DNA of 64,000 nt from Fusarium oxysporum f. sp. lycopersici 4287 (GCF_000149955.1 NC_030991.1:553651-617650); one strand, 5' to 3'; positions 38,412-49,927 are shown, counted from the stretch's first letter. Program-made: numbers and translations. Notes: generated by a model not told the origin, from the letters alone.

Positions 38412-39068
38412 ATGTCGATTTGAACCCCAACTTCCCCCCGGCTATGTAAGCATACAGAGGTGCACCACATATCCCCTAAATATCTGAGCGGGCTCTTTCG
38501 CCCGCTTCCGTGGCCGATTTTGCGGCTCTCAATCGGATCCGGACACTCAAGCGCTGAAGCCTGCTCAACGGCGTGAATACGCATGACGAGCCAGCCACCC
38601 CTGAGTAATGGAGACAGTGCTACCATTTGCCAACATTGGGAGACTCGCGTGCCAATTTGAGCCACTTCCTGGGAATCCAAAGTATGATTGCCAAGGAACT
38701 GTGCTCAACCAATTGATGTGGTTCTACGTAATCCCATATTTTATCTGGAAGATCACGCGGGCTAAACAGGAGATATCATGCAATCCAGTCACTCTGCATT
38801 GACCGTCCGGGACTGTCGATCAACCATACAGATTGGGGTGACCTGACCAAATACCCGATTCTGTCTCTATTGAGACCAAGAGTCCGGAACAATCCCACGA
38901 TGTCGCACTGTTTGCAGATAACCATAAGCATAATTATAGCAGTCAGGAAGTAACAGTTAACGCTAAGCACCATTACGAATACAGAGTTAAGCCATAGCCA
39001 TTAATCTAAAAATATATCAAGAAGTAATAAGTTAATACCAAACTAAATGTAATATAGCTAGTGTGGTA
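38412..39068. other. Gene-free sequence
   Basis: 3' flank of the kinase-like gene, AT-rich toward 39060. Nothing recognised. Confidence 0.35.
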
Positions 39069-39521
39069 CTAATGAGCATTATTATTGAGCAGAATCTGAA
39101 CAATCTTCTCGTGGCGGTGTAATGATGCTAGCTTTAGGGCTGTTGGGCGCCCTCTTCTTGGTGCATTAGCATCGGCGCCTTCATCGAGAAGAAGTTGGAC
39201 AATACGTGTATGCCCCCCCGATGATGCTAGGCAAAGGACCCTGTCTAGTGTCGATTGAATTGTGCATTCGGACTCTATGTCATGGGAAGTACACTGCCAC
39301 TTGTGAGCAATGATGGCCTTCCTAGCCGTGTTTAACCTTCCGTTCTTTACAGCCCAGAGTAGGGCAGCTGGGCTGTCGCTTTTCGCATCGCGGTAATATA
39401 ACATGTCGTCAATGATAGGGTAAATTTGCTTGCTAGTGCGAAGCAAAGTGGCAAGTTCTTTTGGCTCAAGGAAAGTAGCAATTATGAAGTAAAGTTCTGG
39501 CGGTAAGGCAAGAAGTACCAT
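39069..39521 (-). CDS. Short F-box/ankyrin protein
   Basis: 150 aa. Residues 3-45 are an F-box (LALPPELYFIIATFLEPKEL, ATLLRTSKQIYPIID), the Skp1-binding module of SCF ubiquitin ligases. An ankyrin-like region follows: ALLWAVKNGRLNTARKAII, CLASSGGHTRIVQLLLDEG, ADANAPRRG, ALKLASLHRHEKIVQILL. It ends abruptly at NNNAH, where relatives continue NNGADVNA and more repeats, so it is probably 3' truncated. AT-rich DNA follows. Proteins of this type may present substrates bound by the ankyrin repeats. Confidence 0.65.
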   Translation of the reverse strand: MVLLALPPELYFIIATFLEPKELATLLRTSKQIYPIIDDMLYYRDAKSDSPAALLWAVKNGRLNTARKAIIAHKWQCTSHDIESECTIQSTLDRVLCLASSGGHTRIVQLLLDEGADANAPRRGRPTALKLASLHRHEKIVQILLNNNAH

Positions 39522-40563
39522 TTCGTCTTTTGGAAGTTGTTTCCAGCTATAGCGGGGACAAGGCCACGGGGAAAGGGTTTAGACAGAAATGTGGCATAAC
39601 TCAGTGAAAATAATCTAGACGGCATGACAGGCAGAGATGGTAATAAACAGGTTAACTACCAGCTTGCTAGGTGGGAGTTTTGGGCCGGTTAGACTTCTCT
39701 GGACAAATTCGCATGGTACGCAATAAGCCCCTGCTTTGCGCCCGGAATGGGACCTTGTGAGCTACGTACCCTAGGCATTATTTGTAGGTGTTCTATAACA
39801 TAGCTATTTCAGTCTATCCCTTTCATACGAATGGTCCGTCTAAAACGTTCTACAGCCGGAGTACTTATGGGGCAGAACTCATCGAAGAAGAAAAAGAAGA
39901 AGGAAGGCTAGTAAAAAAAGAGAGCTTATTGAGAACTGAGGTTTTAACTTACAACAAGAGAAATACTTCCTCAGTCTAGCCGATCTCAATACGGAATCAT
40001 CTCAGCCACAACAAGCCACAGTAGCATCGATTTGATGCTTCAGTACTCCGTATTTTCATCATCCAACGAGGACTTTAAATCCCTTTTTCTCTCCTAATTT
40101 TAAACGTACAACTAGCGATCTTTAACGTAACACGCCTCTGAGCCGGCTGTGTGGATGTCAATACCTTGTCATGCCATCTCTTCAATTCCCCCAGGCCCAG
40201 TAGTGTAATAAAAACTGCTGACTACTCGTCCTTGCAATGCTCTCCTTCTCTCAAGTGTGCAGTCAAACTCTCAAAACGTATCCGGATGCTTTCCATCTTA
40301 CTTGACTTTCTTGGTGCTTGGCTCTTACCTGAAGAAAGCTTTAGGATCGCCGAGTGGCGTTTTAACTAGGGTTTAGATGTGGCCGGGTAATCACAATATA
40401 CCCATCTGTAACACTACAGATGTATGCAACAACAGAATGTCTTGAACAGTTCCTCGTAGCATCGACGGCCACGTCAAATGCAACATTTTGTGCTTGATAA
40501 TAAAAAATTCACTGCGCTACAAGCATTAACCTCGAAGAGCCACCGTGGACTGGTTGCTCTGGT
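39522..40563. other. Gene-free sequence
   Basis: No recognised gene or repeat on either strand. Confidence 0.35.
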
Positions 40564-42163
40564 CTATTTCGTAGACTTGTATCCCCAGAGCCTTTTACGT
40601 TCCCAAGCCCACCACTGAGCCACAGCATCAGCTTGTACAACCCATTGCGACGCTTCCTCGCCATAGAGATTCCTCACATCACCAACTAATTGTTCCATTG
40701 ACCATTTCTCAAGAGGCTCAAGCTCGAGCGGGTCGTTCTTCAAGTCGGTGAATCTCCACTGAGATGCACCGTCAAGAGGTATGACAAGCCTCCAGGGCGC
40801 ATCTGCGGACGTCACTGAGAGCATACTCGCCCCGCTGTTGATGACGCCAAAGTTCCATGCACGACGGCCGTTTCGAGAGCTCTTATATGGCCGGATGAGC
40901 GATTGTCCTTCATAATCGTGAAGGAGGTCGGATGCTACGGCCATGTCCTTGCGGTTAAGCGAGCCGGTGTTAATGAGCAAGTCCAAGATCGTGGGAAGAA
41001 TGGAGATTGAAGTTGCATTCGCTTCGTACTGCATGCGAGGGATATGAGGATGCCTGAACGTGATGGGCACACGAAAGTTGCTGACATGGCCATTCTTGTA
41101 GGTTCCGGTCCTGGTGGTGATATCCTCTTTGAATGCCTGCCCATGGTCTCCGACAAGGACCACAAGAGTCTCGTTGGCAATGCCGTGTAGTTCGAATAAC
41201 TGCAGAAGCTCACCGAGCCATGCATCCTGGAACCTCACAGTATTCAAGTAGCTGTTGAAGTCCCTATGCCATCCCATATTCCCTTGTGTATTCACATACT
41301 CGATCTTTTTGGAATCACGAGGTAGTCCCCAAGGGTGGTGGGTTGTGCTAGTGAAATGGGAAAAGAACATTCTCTTCTTCTCCCGTTGCACTTTCTCAAT
41401 GAGCTCTCGTACGTGTGTCTTTAAAGTTGTTTCAGGGTATCCAAAATAGTTGATTTCTTCCAAACCGGACCGTGCCTTAGCTCTTTGTTCCAAGACATCC
41501 TTAGCTACGATCTCTTCGAAACCCATCTCATTGTTGAATATGTCCTGGCGATCATACTTGTCTGTTATAGATTGAAAGAAGGCTGTGAGCCATTTCTGCT
41601 CCAGGAAGTCGTTCGAAGCCGTCTTAGCCCCCTTATTCTGATTGAAGAGATGTAGGATTTGTGAGATGCAAGGTTGGTAACTCTGCGCTTCAGATTCTTG
41701 AAAGCTGTCGACAGGCATAGGCCAGACTCCACAGTGAGTCGCAGCCAAGCTCTTGAACGAAAGAGAAGCGGCAGTGAAACCACCTATGACGTTGATGCCA
41801 CCGTAACCATCCTGCGTTGTGTCATTCCACTCTGGTATTGGTACCTTGGCGAGATCCGAACCATTTGTTCTTTTCCAGCAGCCCGCTTTTCCAGTGATCA
41901 TCTCCGCCACTGGAGTTAGTTGGGATAAAAGCGCATTGACACCATCTCCGTCTTTTCGTCCCTTATAAGAATCCAGGATGATGTTGTGAATGTCTGACCC
42001 CTGTTGTAGGGGAAAGAGCTCCTCTCTAGTGCTTTCGAGCATGATGAGAGCAATGTGCTTGATCTTGACTGTCCCATTCCTAAATGAATCACTAAGGATG
42101 TCCAAGATTTCTTCATCCTGATTGGTGATCCGAAGTGGGTCGTTCACTGGATTGTAAAACGTA
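40564..42163 (-). pseudogene. Sulfatase/alkaline-phosphatase-superfamily gene beheaded by the copia LTR
   Basis: About 533 codons stay open from the LTR boundary to the TAG at 40564. The start of the sulfatase fold is visible (HIALIMLESTREELFPLQQG), followed by GGFTAASLSFKSLAATHCG, MFFSHFTSTTHHPWGLP, LVVLVGDHGQAFKED with the metal-binding DHG, NGHVSNFRVPITFRHPHI and ISILPTILDLL. This layout is that of fungal membrane-anchored sulfatase-domain proteins related to LTA-synthase-like enzymes, which have an N-terminal transmembrane part. That part and the ATG are missing: coding text meets the LTR at 42164 in the middle of a codon. No N-terminal half is found beyond the element at 47782, so more than a simple insertion happened. 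Confidence 0.78.
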
Positions 42164-42349
42164 TGTCGCACTGGATGTGCTTAAAGTGGATTGAAGGTCG
42201 GGTCATTCATAATGAGCAGCAGTAGTGAGTTGATTGATTGTCTTCTGTGTGGGGTATTCCAACCCACAGGTTTTACTTTAAATCACCCAGCTTGATTACT
42301 AAGGGCTGTTGTTCCTGAGGATCATTGAGACCATGCCCGGCCTGCGACA
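42164..42349 (-). repeat. 3' LTR of the copia element (type A end)
   Basis: 186 bp, TGTCGCACTGGATGTGC to GGCCTGCGACA on the plus strand. Its terminal part (GTGGATTGAAGG, GGGTCATTCATAATG) matches the solo LTR at 4186-4369 better than the element's own 5' LTR. Confidence 0.9.
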
Positions 42350-42363
42350 CACCCCCCCAGATT

Positions 42364-45300
42364 TCAGTCTGTATCAGATGAGATCTGCATATCATCCTGA
42401 TCGATATCCTCCTCTGAAACGTGTTCTGGATCAATCCGCAGTGAGATATCAACCAGGCCCAATTGTTTCACGAAGTGAGAATGCTTTTCTGCTGAAAGAG
42501 GTTTTGTGAAGCCATCTGCAGGCATGTCTGTTGTTGGAACCCATTGAACTGTAATTTTGCCGTCTCGATGGATCTGTCTTAGCCAAAAATTGTGGATGTC
42601 GACGTGTCTTAACTTTGATGTTAGTTGTGGTCTCTCTTTCTGGACCAGTCCCACTGTTTGTTGATTGTCACAGAGGATGCGTGGTTGGTGTTCTGGATCG
42701 AATTATATCTGACCGAACAGTCGGTATAGAGCTATTGTCTCCCTCGCTGTATGAGACAGCGATAACAGTTCCGCTTCAGTCGTTGACGTGGTTACAGTCT
42801 TCTGTTTTGAAGACTGCCACATGATTGCCCCGCTAAACAACTTCATGAGATAGCCCTGGGTGGATCTTCGAGTCTCTGGATCATCCGCGAACGATGCGTC
42901 GCTTGACTGCTGTAGTACTTCATCATCGCCTGTCTCTACTGCTGTGGCCTTATCCACAGAGCCCGAGAACTCGATGGCATAGTACCGTGTGGTCTGGAGA
43001 TATGAGAGAACTCTGTTCGCATACCGCAGGTGCTCTGGTGAAGGGTTCATAGCGAATTGGCTTAACTGGCTAGCTGCATAGGAGACATCTGGTCTTGTTA
43101 CTACTGCCGCATACAGAACTGATCCTACCTTTTCTTGCATCTCTGTTATCTGTCGAATAGTGGCCTGTCCTTCGAAAGGTTGGGGACGGTACGACGGAAT
43201 GAGAGGAGTTGTCGTTCTCATTGATTTGTCGATCCCGAACTTGTTACAAAGTTTGTCGATATATCCATCCTGGCAGATCCAGAGCTTCTTGGCCTTGGTA
43301 TCTCGAAGGATCCTGATGTTGAGGAAGGTGATTGCTTCTCCCAAATCCTTAATCCCGTATTTGCCGTTTACTGCTGCTTTGAATTCGTTGACTTGTTGGA
43401 GGTAGTCAGATTGTGCGATGATGAGAAGATCATCGACGTAAAGAAACAAGACAAGATGAGTCTCGTTGTTAATGAGAATGCATGGTTCATCTGGGCATTG
43501 TTCAAATCCCAGGTCTTTGAGGAACCGTACAAGTTCATGGTACCACAGTTTTGGTGACTTGCGCAGACCATAGAGCGCTTTGAGCAGTCTCCAGACCTTT
43601 CCTGATTGACCATATCCCGGTGGGCATGTGGTGTAGACCTCCTCGTCCATTTCAGCGTTGACGAAGGCGTTCTTGAAGTCAACTTGGTGACATATCAGCC
43701 CAAACGCACAGACGAGAGCCATCAGAATCCGGAAGCTTCGATAAGCACCGGTTGCTGCGTAGATGTCTTCACCAGAGTGGTGTTGGAGATCACCTCTGAC
43801 ACAGATGCGGGCTTTATGACGAATGAGATGTCCTGTATCATCCAGTTTGTAGGTAAAGACCCATTTGAGCGGCAGTATCTGTTTGCCTTCTGGACAATCA
43901 ACTAGTTGGAAGGATTTCTTCTCCTTGAGTGAGTTGATCTCGGCGCCTGCAGCTCGTTTGAAGCCTTCTCTCTCAGGGTGCCGTTTTAGTTGATGCCAGA
44001 ATTCAGGTGGTGGTAGCAGGTCCCTCCGATGGATTCGGATTGACCGTGCAGCTGCGAAGGCGTGGGCGATCTGATGTCCCAGCTTCGCGCGTTCCAGTCG
44101 TAGGGTGTATGCCTGTCTTCGTGCTCGCTTCTGAACTCGATGTAGGGTGGAGCGCGGTTTGAATGTTTCGATTGCATCCTGACCTCTCAGAGACAGTTTG
44201 ATGTTTCTCCCAGAAGTTGTCCGAAGGTTCTGGAGCACCTCGGCGTCCGTTGTTCCTTCCTTTCTGGGTGCCTCTTCTCCTGACATATTTGTCCGAGGAT
44301 GCGATGATGCTTGATGGAGAGCTGCTTGATTCGGGGGCCGCAACACGTCTGGCTGTTCAACCTGTATTTCCCCTGCTGTTGCTCGTTCAGGTGAGCTTTG
44401 TGGTGTGAGAAGCAACCCTAGTGGAGGTGGCTCTACTTCTGTTTGGATCGAAACAGGAACTGATGTTGCTATATCCTCCGTGATAGGCAATGGCTCAACA
44501 TCTTCTTCGTCCAGATCAACTTCGTTGACCGTAATGGCGAGAGCCTGTCCTGATTCAGGACGAGTTGTGGCAAGCTGTGGATCGTACATGACTTTCTCGT
44601 CAATTTGAACATCACGAGATACAATAACACGATCGAGGTGTGGAATCCAAACTTTGTGGATATTAGTTGCGTCGAATCCGACAAGCCATCCCGTGAGCGC
44701 GTTTTCTTGTAGTTTCGCTCTGGCCGGACGAGCTTTCTTGTTCTTGATCAATACATAGGCGAGAGAGCCAATGATTTTGAGATGAGAGAGGTTCGGCTTT
44801 CTGCCATGAACCATCTCAAACGGAGTTCGCCATTGTTTTCGTTGAACCGGGATGCGATTGAGGAGGCGGGTAGCATGAGCAACGATGTAGGGCCAGAGTT
44901 TCTGAGGTAGATTTCCCTGTATTCGAAGCTTGCGAGCGATAGTCATGATCACCCCCCCAGAACGTTCGGCAGGACCGTTCTGATCTGGCGTATCTGGTGG
45001 AGATGGATTGAAGATGATTCCTTTCATTGTAATGAAATGCTTCCATTTCTTGCCCAGACCTTTCTCGCCATCTGATCGGATGTACCGCGTAGTGAAACCC
45101 CAGTTGTCGTTTGTAATGGCGAGAAACTCTTGCGTAGCCGACAGGAGTTCCTCTTGAGCCTTGTTCGGGAGATTGAAGGACACGTGGTAAGCCGAGTGGT
45201 CGCAATAAAAGTGAGCGACCCAGGAGTCGGCGTTGAAGGCTTCCTCCATATCGACAAGGTCGAGATGTATCCTTTCGAAAGGGTAGGTTCCCCTCCAGGT

Positions 45301-47286
45301 TGGTACACGTGAGATTTGCTGGTGCGCCTGTCCGAGTTGGCATTCGGGACAAAGCTCAGATTTTCGTTCAAAGTCGTGAGTGCCAAGTGCGACTCCTTCG
45401 ACTACTTGAGGCACGTGTTCGAGAGCTTCCTTACGGATATGGCCAAGCCTTGCGTGCCAGATATCCATAGATGCTATTGCCACTTGAGGTGTTCTCGACT
45501 TGGTCGCCATTGCAAATGACTTCACAGCCTCTTGGTGCGACTTTGCCTTGAAGACAGCGTCCTTCATGCAAGGTTCGACCACTCGGAAAGCACCATACTT
45601 TGTTGCCTTGAAGGCATTTGATCCATCCGAATACTCCATCCAACAGGTCCTAGTATTAAAATAGAGGCCTTGTTGTTCGAGAGAGTGCGTGTTGATGAGG
45701 TTCCAGTGGAATCCGGGAACATGGGCAACATTCTCGATCTGGATTAAGCCTGGACCCGATGGGGTATCAACATGGACTGTGACATTGCCGACACCCGTGA
45801 TGTATGTGCCTGAGTCGCCAAACTCGATGACTTCATTGTCCAGAGGCTTGTATTTAGTGAAGCGAGATAGGTCATTGCAGACATGCGTATCCGCGCAGTT
45901 GTCGAGTCGAAAGCAGTCGCCGTACTCGTCTTTTGCGGTTGTGCTGAGTGCGAACTTTGACGTGACAAATGCAGCTCTTGATTTGCGTGGTAACGCGGCA
46001 GCAGTGTTTGAAGTCTCGTCTTCTGTCGGAGTCTTGTGTTGATTCTCCGTACTGTCAGACTGCCAGAACTTAGGTAGGTTGATCTTGTTTCTCCTGAAGT
46101 TCTTTTCGATGTTTGTCCGAAGCCTCCTGCTCCCTTTGACTGCAGTGATGACTTTCGATTGGACTTGGATGGCTGGTGTCCATCCTTCTGGTGCCTTCGA
46201 AGGATTTAGGTAGTAGCAGTCAGCATACTTGTGAGACATGCCACATACGCACTGTTGAGGGTTTGTGCTCGAAGATGAAGGTTGTGTTCGCTGTCTTTTC
46301 TGCTGGGGCTGGCTCTCCTCGTTTTGCGAGTCCCAGCCATTGCCATGCTTCCTATCTTGGAATGTGGCATGGGCTGCTCGTCCCCTAGTAGCGTTCTCCT
46401 TCGGTGGTGCCATTGTTCTGAATTGCCTAATACAGAATCCGATCGTGATCTTCTTCTCGGAGAGGGTTGGGTTGAGCTTGCGGAAGGCCCTGAGAGCTCT
46501 GTTCGTTGTATTCTGAGCTTTCTGAACAATAGTGGCATCATCATTTTGATCATTTTCGTCCTCTTCAGAATCAGCCGAGCTTGCAACGGTGATAGAGCCG
46601 TTACTGGCATGGTCAGGATTAATCTCGTTAAGCGCGGTGAGAAACGCGTTTGAGATCTTCTCCATGGCTTTTGCAGCCTCCTTGATGAGGTTCTTCTCGT
46701 TCTCAACCTGAGCTTCTTTGGACTTCATGTAGTTGTAGAACGGTGGGTTGACTTCACGAGATGCTTCAATGAACGCATCACAAATCTGTGACTCGCTGAG
46801 ATTCTCGATCTTGTAACGCTTGGCGTTGCTGACGAGAGCAGGCCAGCGGCTAAGCCATTTGTCAAGACTAGTGTTGCCAGGGCCTTTCTTAAGCGATTCG
46901 AACTCGGTCCTGACATTCTGCTTCTGATCTTTCGCGGTGGGTTGGATGCTATCAGCCAGCGCGATGAGTTTGCCGCGGACGTCATGGATTCCGAGGTAGT
47001 GTTGCTTGAACTCCTGACACACCGTGAGGTCGATGCGATCAGAGACCTTGTCATATTTCTTCTTCTCGCTCTCGTAGATAGCCTGGAGGCTGTGGTATTT
47101 CTGGATCGTATCCTTGCTCGCTGAGTCTGATGGTTTGGTCGCAGTAAAGACCAGATTTTCGATCCCTTCTAGATCACAATAGTTCCAGACATCATTACGC
47201 ACAGCAAGGTCCTCGATAGAATTAATCCAGTTCGTCCAGTCTTCACGGGCGTTGAGCATAGCGAGGTTATGGTCTTTGATCGACAT
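42364..47286 (-). CDS. Copia gag-pol polyprotein with one in-frame stop
   Basis: ATG at 47286 (MSIKDHNLAMLNARED). Order: gag with a CCHC-like knuckle (CVCGMSHKYADC), protease (FRLDNCADTHVCND), GAG-pre/integrase zinc region (WHARLGHI, LCPECQLGQAH), integrase core with Asp, Asp and Glu (IHLDLVDM, YIRSDGEKG, PDQNGPAERSGG), reverse transcriptase (WVFTYKLD, NAFVNAEMDEEVY, LFLYVDDLLIIAQS) and RNase H (SSDASFADDPETRRSTQGY, TTEAELLSL). A TAA at 42703-42705 follows FGQI. The frame then resumes FDPEHQP, ILCDNQQTVGLVQ and ends at 42364. CAA to TAA would explain the stop. Integrase before reverse transcriptase identifies Ty1/copia. Confidence 0.92.
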
Positions 47287-47575
47287 CTTGTGTTTGATGA
47301 TTTTTGGTAAAGGCAATGTTAACTTCACTTTTTAGTTGACTTCTATTTAATGCGTTAGCTTCCTTTTTAATTGAAATCATTATGAAAATATCAGTTTTTC
47401 TGAGTCTTCTCTGTAGTTGCTGCTTTCGCGGCTGGTGATGAACCCCGCAGTAAGCATAATGCAACCGGTCCAACTTCGTTCCGGTTTCTCTGAAGAGAAT
47501 TTCCTGTCGGAAGAAAGATTTCATTGCGTCCAGGTTGACAGGAAAGCTGGTAATGGTGATAAATATCGCGTGCGA

Positions 47576-47604
47576 CGTAGCGGAAGAGTCTCCGGGCTCA
47601 TAAC
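47576..47604 (-). other. Primer binding site resembling the complement of a tRNA-Met 5' half
   Basis: Directly next to the 5' LTR. The plus strand (the tRNA sense) reads GGAAGAGTCTCC then GGGCTCATAAC, that is, a D-arm-like part followed by an anticodon stem-loop with CAT. Drosophila copia and yeast Ty5 use a cleaved initiator tRNA-Met half as primer, with the PBS matching the anticodon region. This site fits that mechanism. Exact tRNA match not checked. Confidence 0.65.
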
Positions 47605-47781
47605 TGTCGCACTGAGCGTGCTTAAAGGGTTAGAGTGAGTATGATGAGCAGCAGTAGTGAGTTGATTGATTGTCTTCTGTGTGGGGTATTCCAACCCACA
47701 GGTTTTACTTTAAATCACCCAGCTTGATTACTAAGGGCTGTTGTTCCTGAGGATCATTGAGACCATGCCCGGCCTGCGACA
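47605..47781 (-). repeat. 5' LTR of the copia element (type B end)
   Basis: 177 bp, TGTCGCACTGAGCGTGC to GGCCTGCGACA on the plus strand. It matches the solo LTR at 23912-24090, including CTTAAAGGGTTAGAGTGA. Confidence 0.9.
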
Positions 47782-47804
47782 ACCAGCTACCCTAAATCCA
47801 CCAC

Positions 47805-47960
47805 CTTCAATCCATTCAATCAATGATAACTCAAAATGGATTGATGTTTATGTAATCCGTATTCGATATTGATTGACGTTGAGTTGACGTTGATCGTCAA
47901 TCCATTCAACATATTGAAATACGTTGAGTTGAGCACACCCTTGGAAATACGTTGAGTTAA
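47805..47960. repeat. Degenerate TTGA/TCAA-rich tandem words
   Basis: AATCCATTCAATCAATG, GATTGACGTTGAGTTGACG, and AAATACGTTGAGTTGAGC followed by AAATACGTTGAGTTAAGC form a low-complexity patch. It resembles 25880-26080. Confidence 0.55.
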
Positions 47961-47970
47961 GCACACCATT

Positions 47971-48515
47971 GCAGATGATACACTTACCATAATAGAAACA
48001 CTCGCTTCGGCCGAGATTCGTCAGTTGCTTCAAGACCACGGCTTTCCTGTGACTTAAGTATTCGCTCTGTTCAAGACTCAGGGCATTTGGGCAGCCCTGC
48101 AAGTCGACCGGATGAATCTAGCAGCACTGAACACTACCGCCAAAGAATTTTACATCAAGCTCGGAGATTTAGTATTCCGCAACAAGTGTGGCATGCAGAT
48201 TCATCGTCTACTAGTGGTGGGCGAGGATATTAATCCCTTTGATGTGAACGACATGACGTGGGCATTTGCTACAAGATGTAGGCCGTCGATGGACGAGTTT
48301 CATTTCGAAGATGTCCCAGTCTATCCTCTCGTGCCATATATGTCGCACGGGCCTTGGGCGAAGCTCACCAGCTAAAGGTCGTGGCCAACTGTCTATTGCC
48401 AGAGGAGTATGAAGGCAATCAAGGTTGGGTGGCATGTGATTTGGAGAACGGATATCCGGAAGAGGTTATAAACGGGGTCTTGAGTCGACAAGGGGAGTTT
48501 GGCTTATCAGTATGA
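47971..48515 (+). pseudogene. UbiD-family decarboxylase, C-terminal part, broken
   Basis: The plus strand reads ETLASAEIRQLLQDHGFPVT, a TAA (48055-48057), VFALFKTQGIWAALQVDRMN, TTAKEFYIKLGDLVFRNKCG, IHRLLVVGEDINPFDVNDMT, WAFATRCRPSMDEFHFEDVP and LVPYMSHG. After a frame shift near 48350 it continues EAHQLKVVANCLLPEEYEG and ends SRQGEFGLSV at 48513-48515. This is the C-terminal domain of UbiD/Fdc1-type prenylated-FMN decarboxylases, including the conserved TRCRP and PYMSHG. The N-terminal catalytic half is missing. One nonsense and one frame shift are present. Confidence 0.82.
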
Positions 48516-48675
48516 AGACACTATCAAGGGTTTTATATTTAATTCTGAGTGATATTATGTCTGTTCTGTGATTTTATGTTTTCTTATAAACTGATGATAA
48601 TTAGCTTCTATATAATCAGCATTTACATAAATATTAAATAACTTAAGAGATCGCGGATTGAGAAACAATTCATTC

Positions 48676-49927
48676 TTAAGATACTCCCTGCCCCCGCTCG
48701 ATGTTCTCATAGCGGCTCCTCTTCGGTCGCCCTTCGCCGCGTGGAGAGGGCAGTTCAACCTCTACAGGACCAAAAATGACTCCCTTACCCGCAGCCCAAT
48801 CTTGCTCGCCAGGTTCAGACTCAATCTTGACTTCAATTCGTCGATGAATACCATTCGGGGGTTCGGATACGTCTGATAGTCCTTCGAGTGAATCTTCTGA
48901 CCGGGATGCGGCTTTCGACTTATGCGTCATTTGTATAGAAGCGTCAAACCCTTGGGCGTGCTCAAGATCGTCGTAAGTTTGGCCTTTGGGAGTGGCAGAG
49001 TATGACATGGAGGGATATAGTTCGTCGGTCATCTTCTTTTGGGCGAGTCGGGTAATCAGAGAAGCCATGGACATTTCGATGTTAAGTTTGACCAGGTAGA
49101 CGACGGGATGGAACTGGATAAATACCGTCTGGTTGGGAAGCGACATAAGGCCGATCAGCAATATCTAGTCGCAAATATTAGTAGCAGTTCCAGAAGAGGA
49201 ATTATGTAGACATACATCCATACCCACCGACAGAATCATCAACTTTGCATTGAATGAGACTAGTGGTCGATACTTGGTAAGACGACTCTCTTTCACAAGC
49301 CTTTCCTGAACAATGCGAAGAAAGTACCAGTTAAGTCCAGCATCGATGATACAAATGAGAATCTTTGAGGCTCTATCCCAGTACATGTTTATAGTGACAA
49401 ACCTAGCACATATCAGCATAAAGACAATGCAGCCTAACGTTTGTATGAATTACGTTTGGCTCACAGGGGGGTCCATGTGCGACGGGATGAAGATGCAGAA
49501 CACAGCAATGTTGATACATGTTACGGCGAAAGCGGTACCCCATTTTAGTCTTTGGATCGTTTGTCGAGACTCGGCGATGATGCTGATTCTGTTGATGATG
49601 ATTTGCATCAAAAGCTGGATCTCAAATACCCAGAAGAGTAAGATGAAGGAGAAAATCGGGATGCTAGTACCGTTAGACGAAGAGCACCCACGTTCCTCGA
49701 ATTAATACATACCCAGGCTTGATCACTCCATTGAGGAACAAATAGCCAAGTATTCCGAGTCCAACATTCGCCGCGATTTCTCCCCAGATCATGTAGATGT
49801 ATGCACTTCGTAAAGGATTTCGGTTCCGCTTCGTTTGTTTGATGGCCTGCCAGACAGTCAAGAAGCCAAAGCCAAGTGAGAACCCCAAAGCCATTGAGGC
49901 AACCTTGTAGTCTGTAACAGAGCTCAT
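48676..49927 (-). CDS. Fungal multi-TM integral membrane protein (four exons)
   Basis: Exons 49713-49927, 49454-49663, 49216-49402 and 48676-49164 join to 366 aa. All three introns (49, 51 and 50 bp) have GT...CTAAC-like...TAG signals, for example GTATGT and CTAACGGTACTAG. The ATG at 49927 is preferred because the longer frame starts at TTG. Hydrophobic seg­ments: ASMALGFSLGFGFLTVW, EIAANVGLGILGYLFL, FILLFWVFEIQLLMQII, WGTAFAVTCINIAVFCIF, ILICIIDAGLNWYFLR, ILLIGLMSLP, roughly seven helices. NIEMSMASLI closes the membrane part and a charged cytoplasmic tail follows. The family is common in Pezizomycotina as an uncharacterised integral membrane protein. No lesion is visible; ligand or function unknown. 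Confidence 0.78.

Larger units (their letters stand above)
42164..47781 (-). mobile_element. Ty1/copia LTR retrotransposon with two non-matching LTRs, no TSD
   Basis: 5618 bp: LTR 47605-47781, PBS, gag-pol frame, polypurine tract (CTGGGGGGG next to 42350 on the minus strand), LTR 42164-42349. The flanks (ACGTA left, ACCAG right) do not match. The two LTRs share about 140 bp but differ clearly in the terminal 45 bp (U5). Together these features point to recombination between two insertions. One nonsense codon breaks RNase H. Confidence 0.92.

Noticed and set aside
47576..47604. A genuine tRNA gene
   Set aside because: Only the 5' half (D arm to anticodon loop) is present, next to an LTR; it is a primer binding site.
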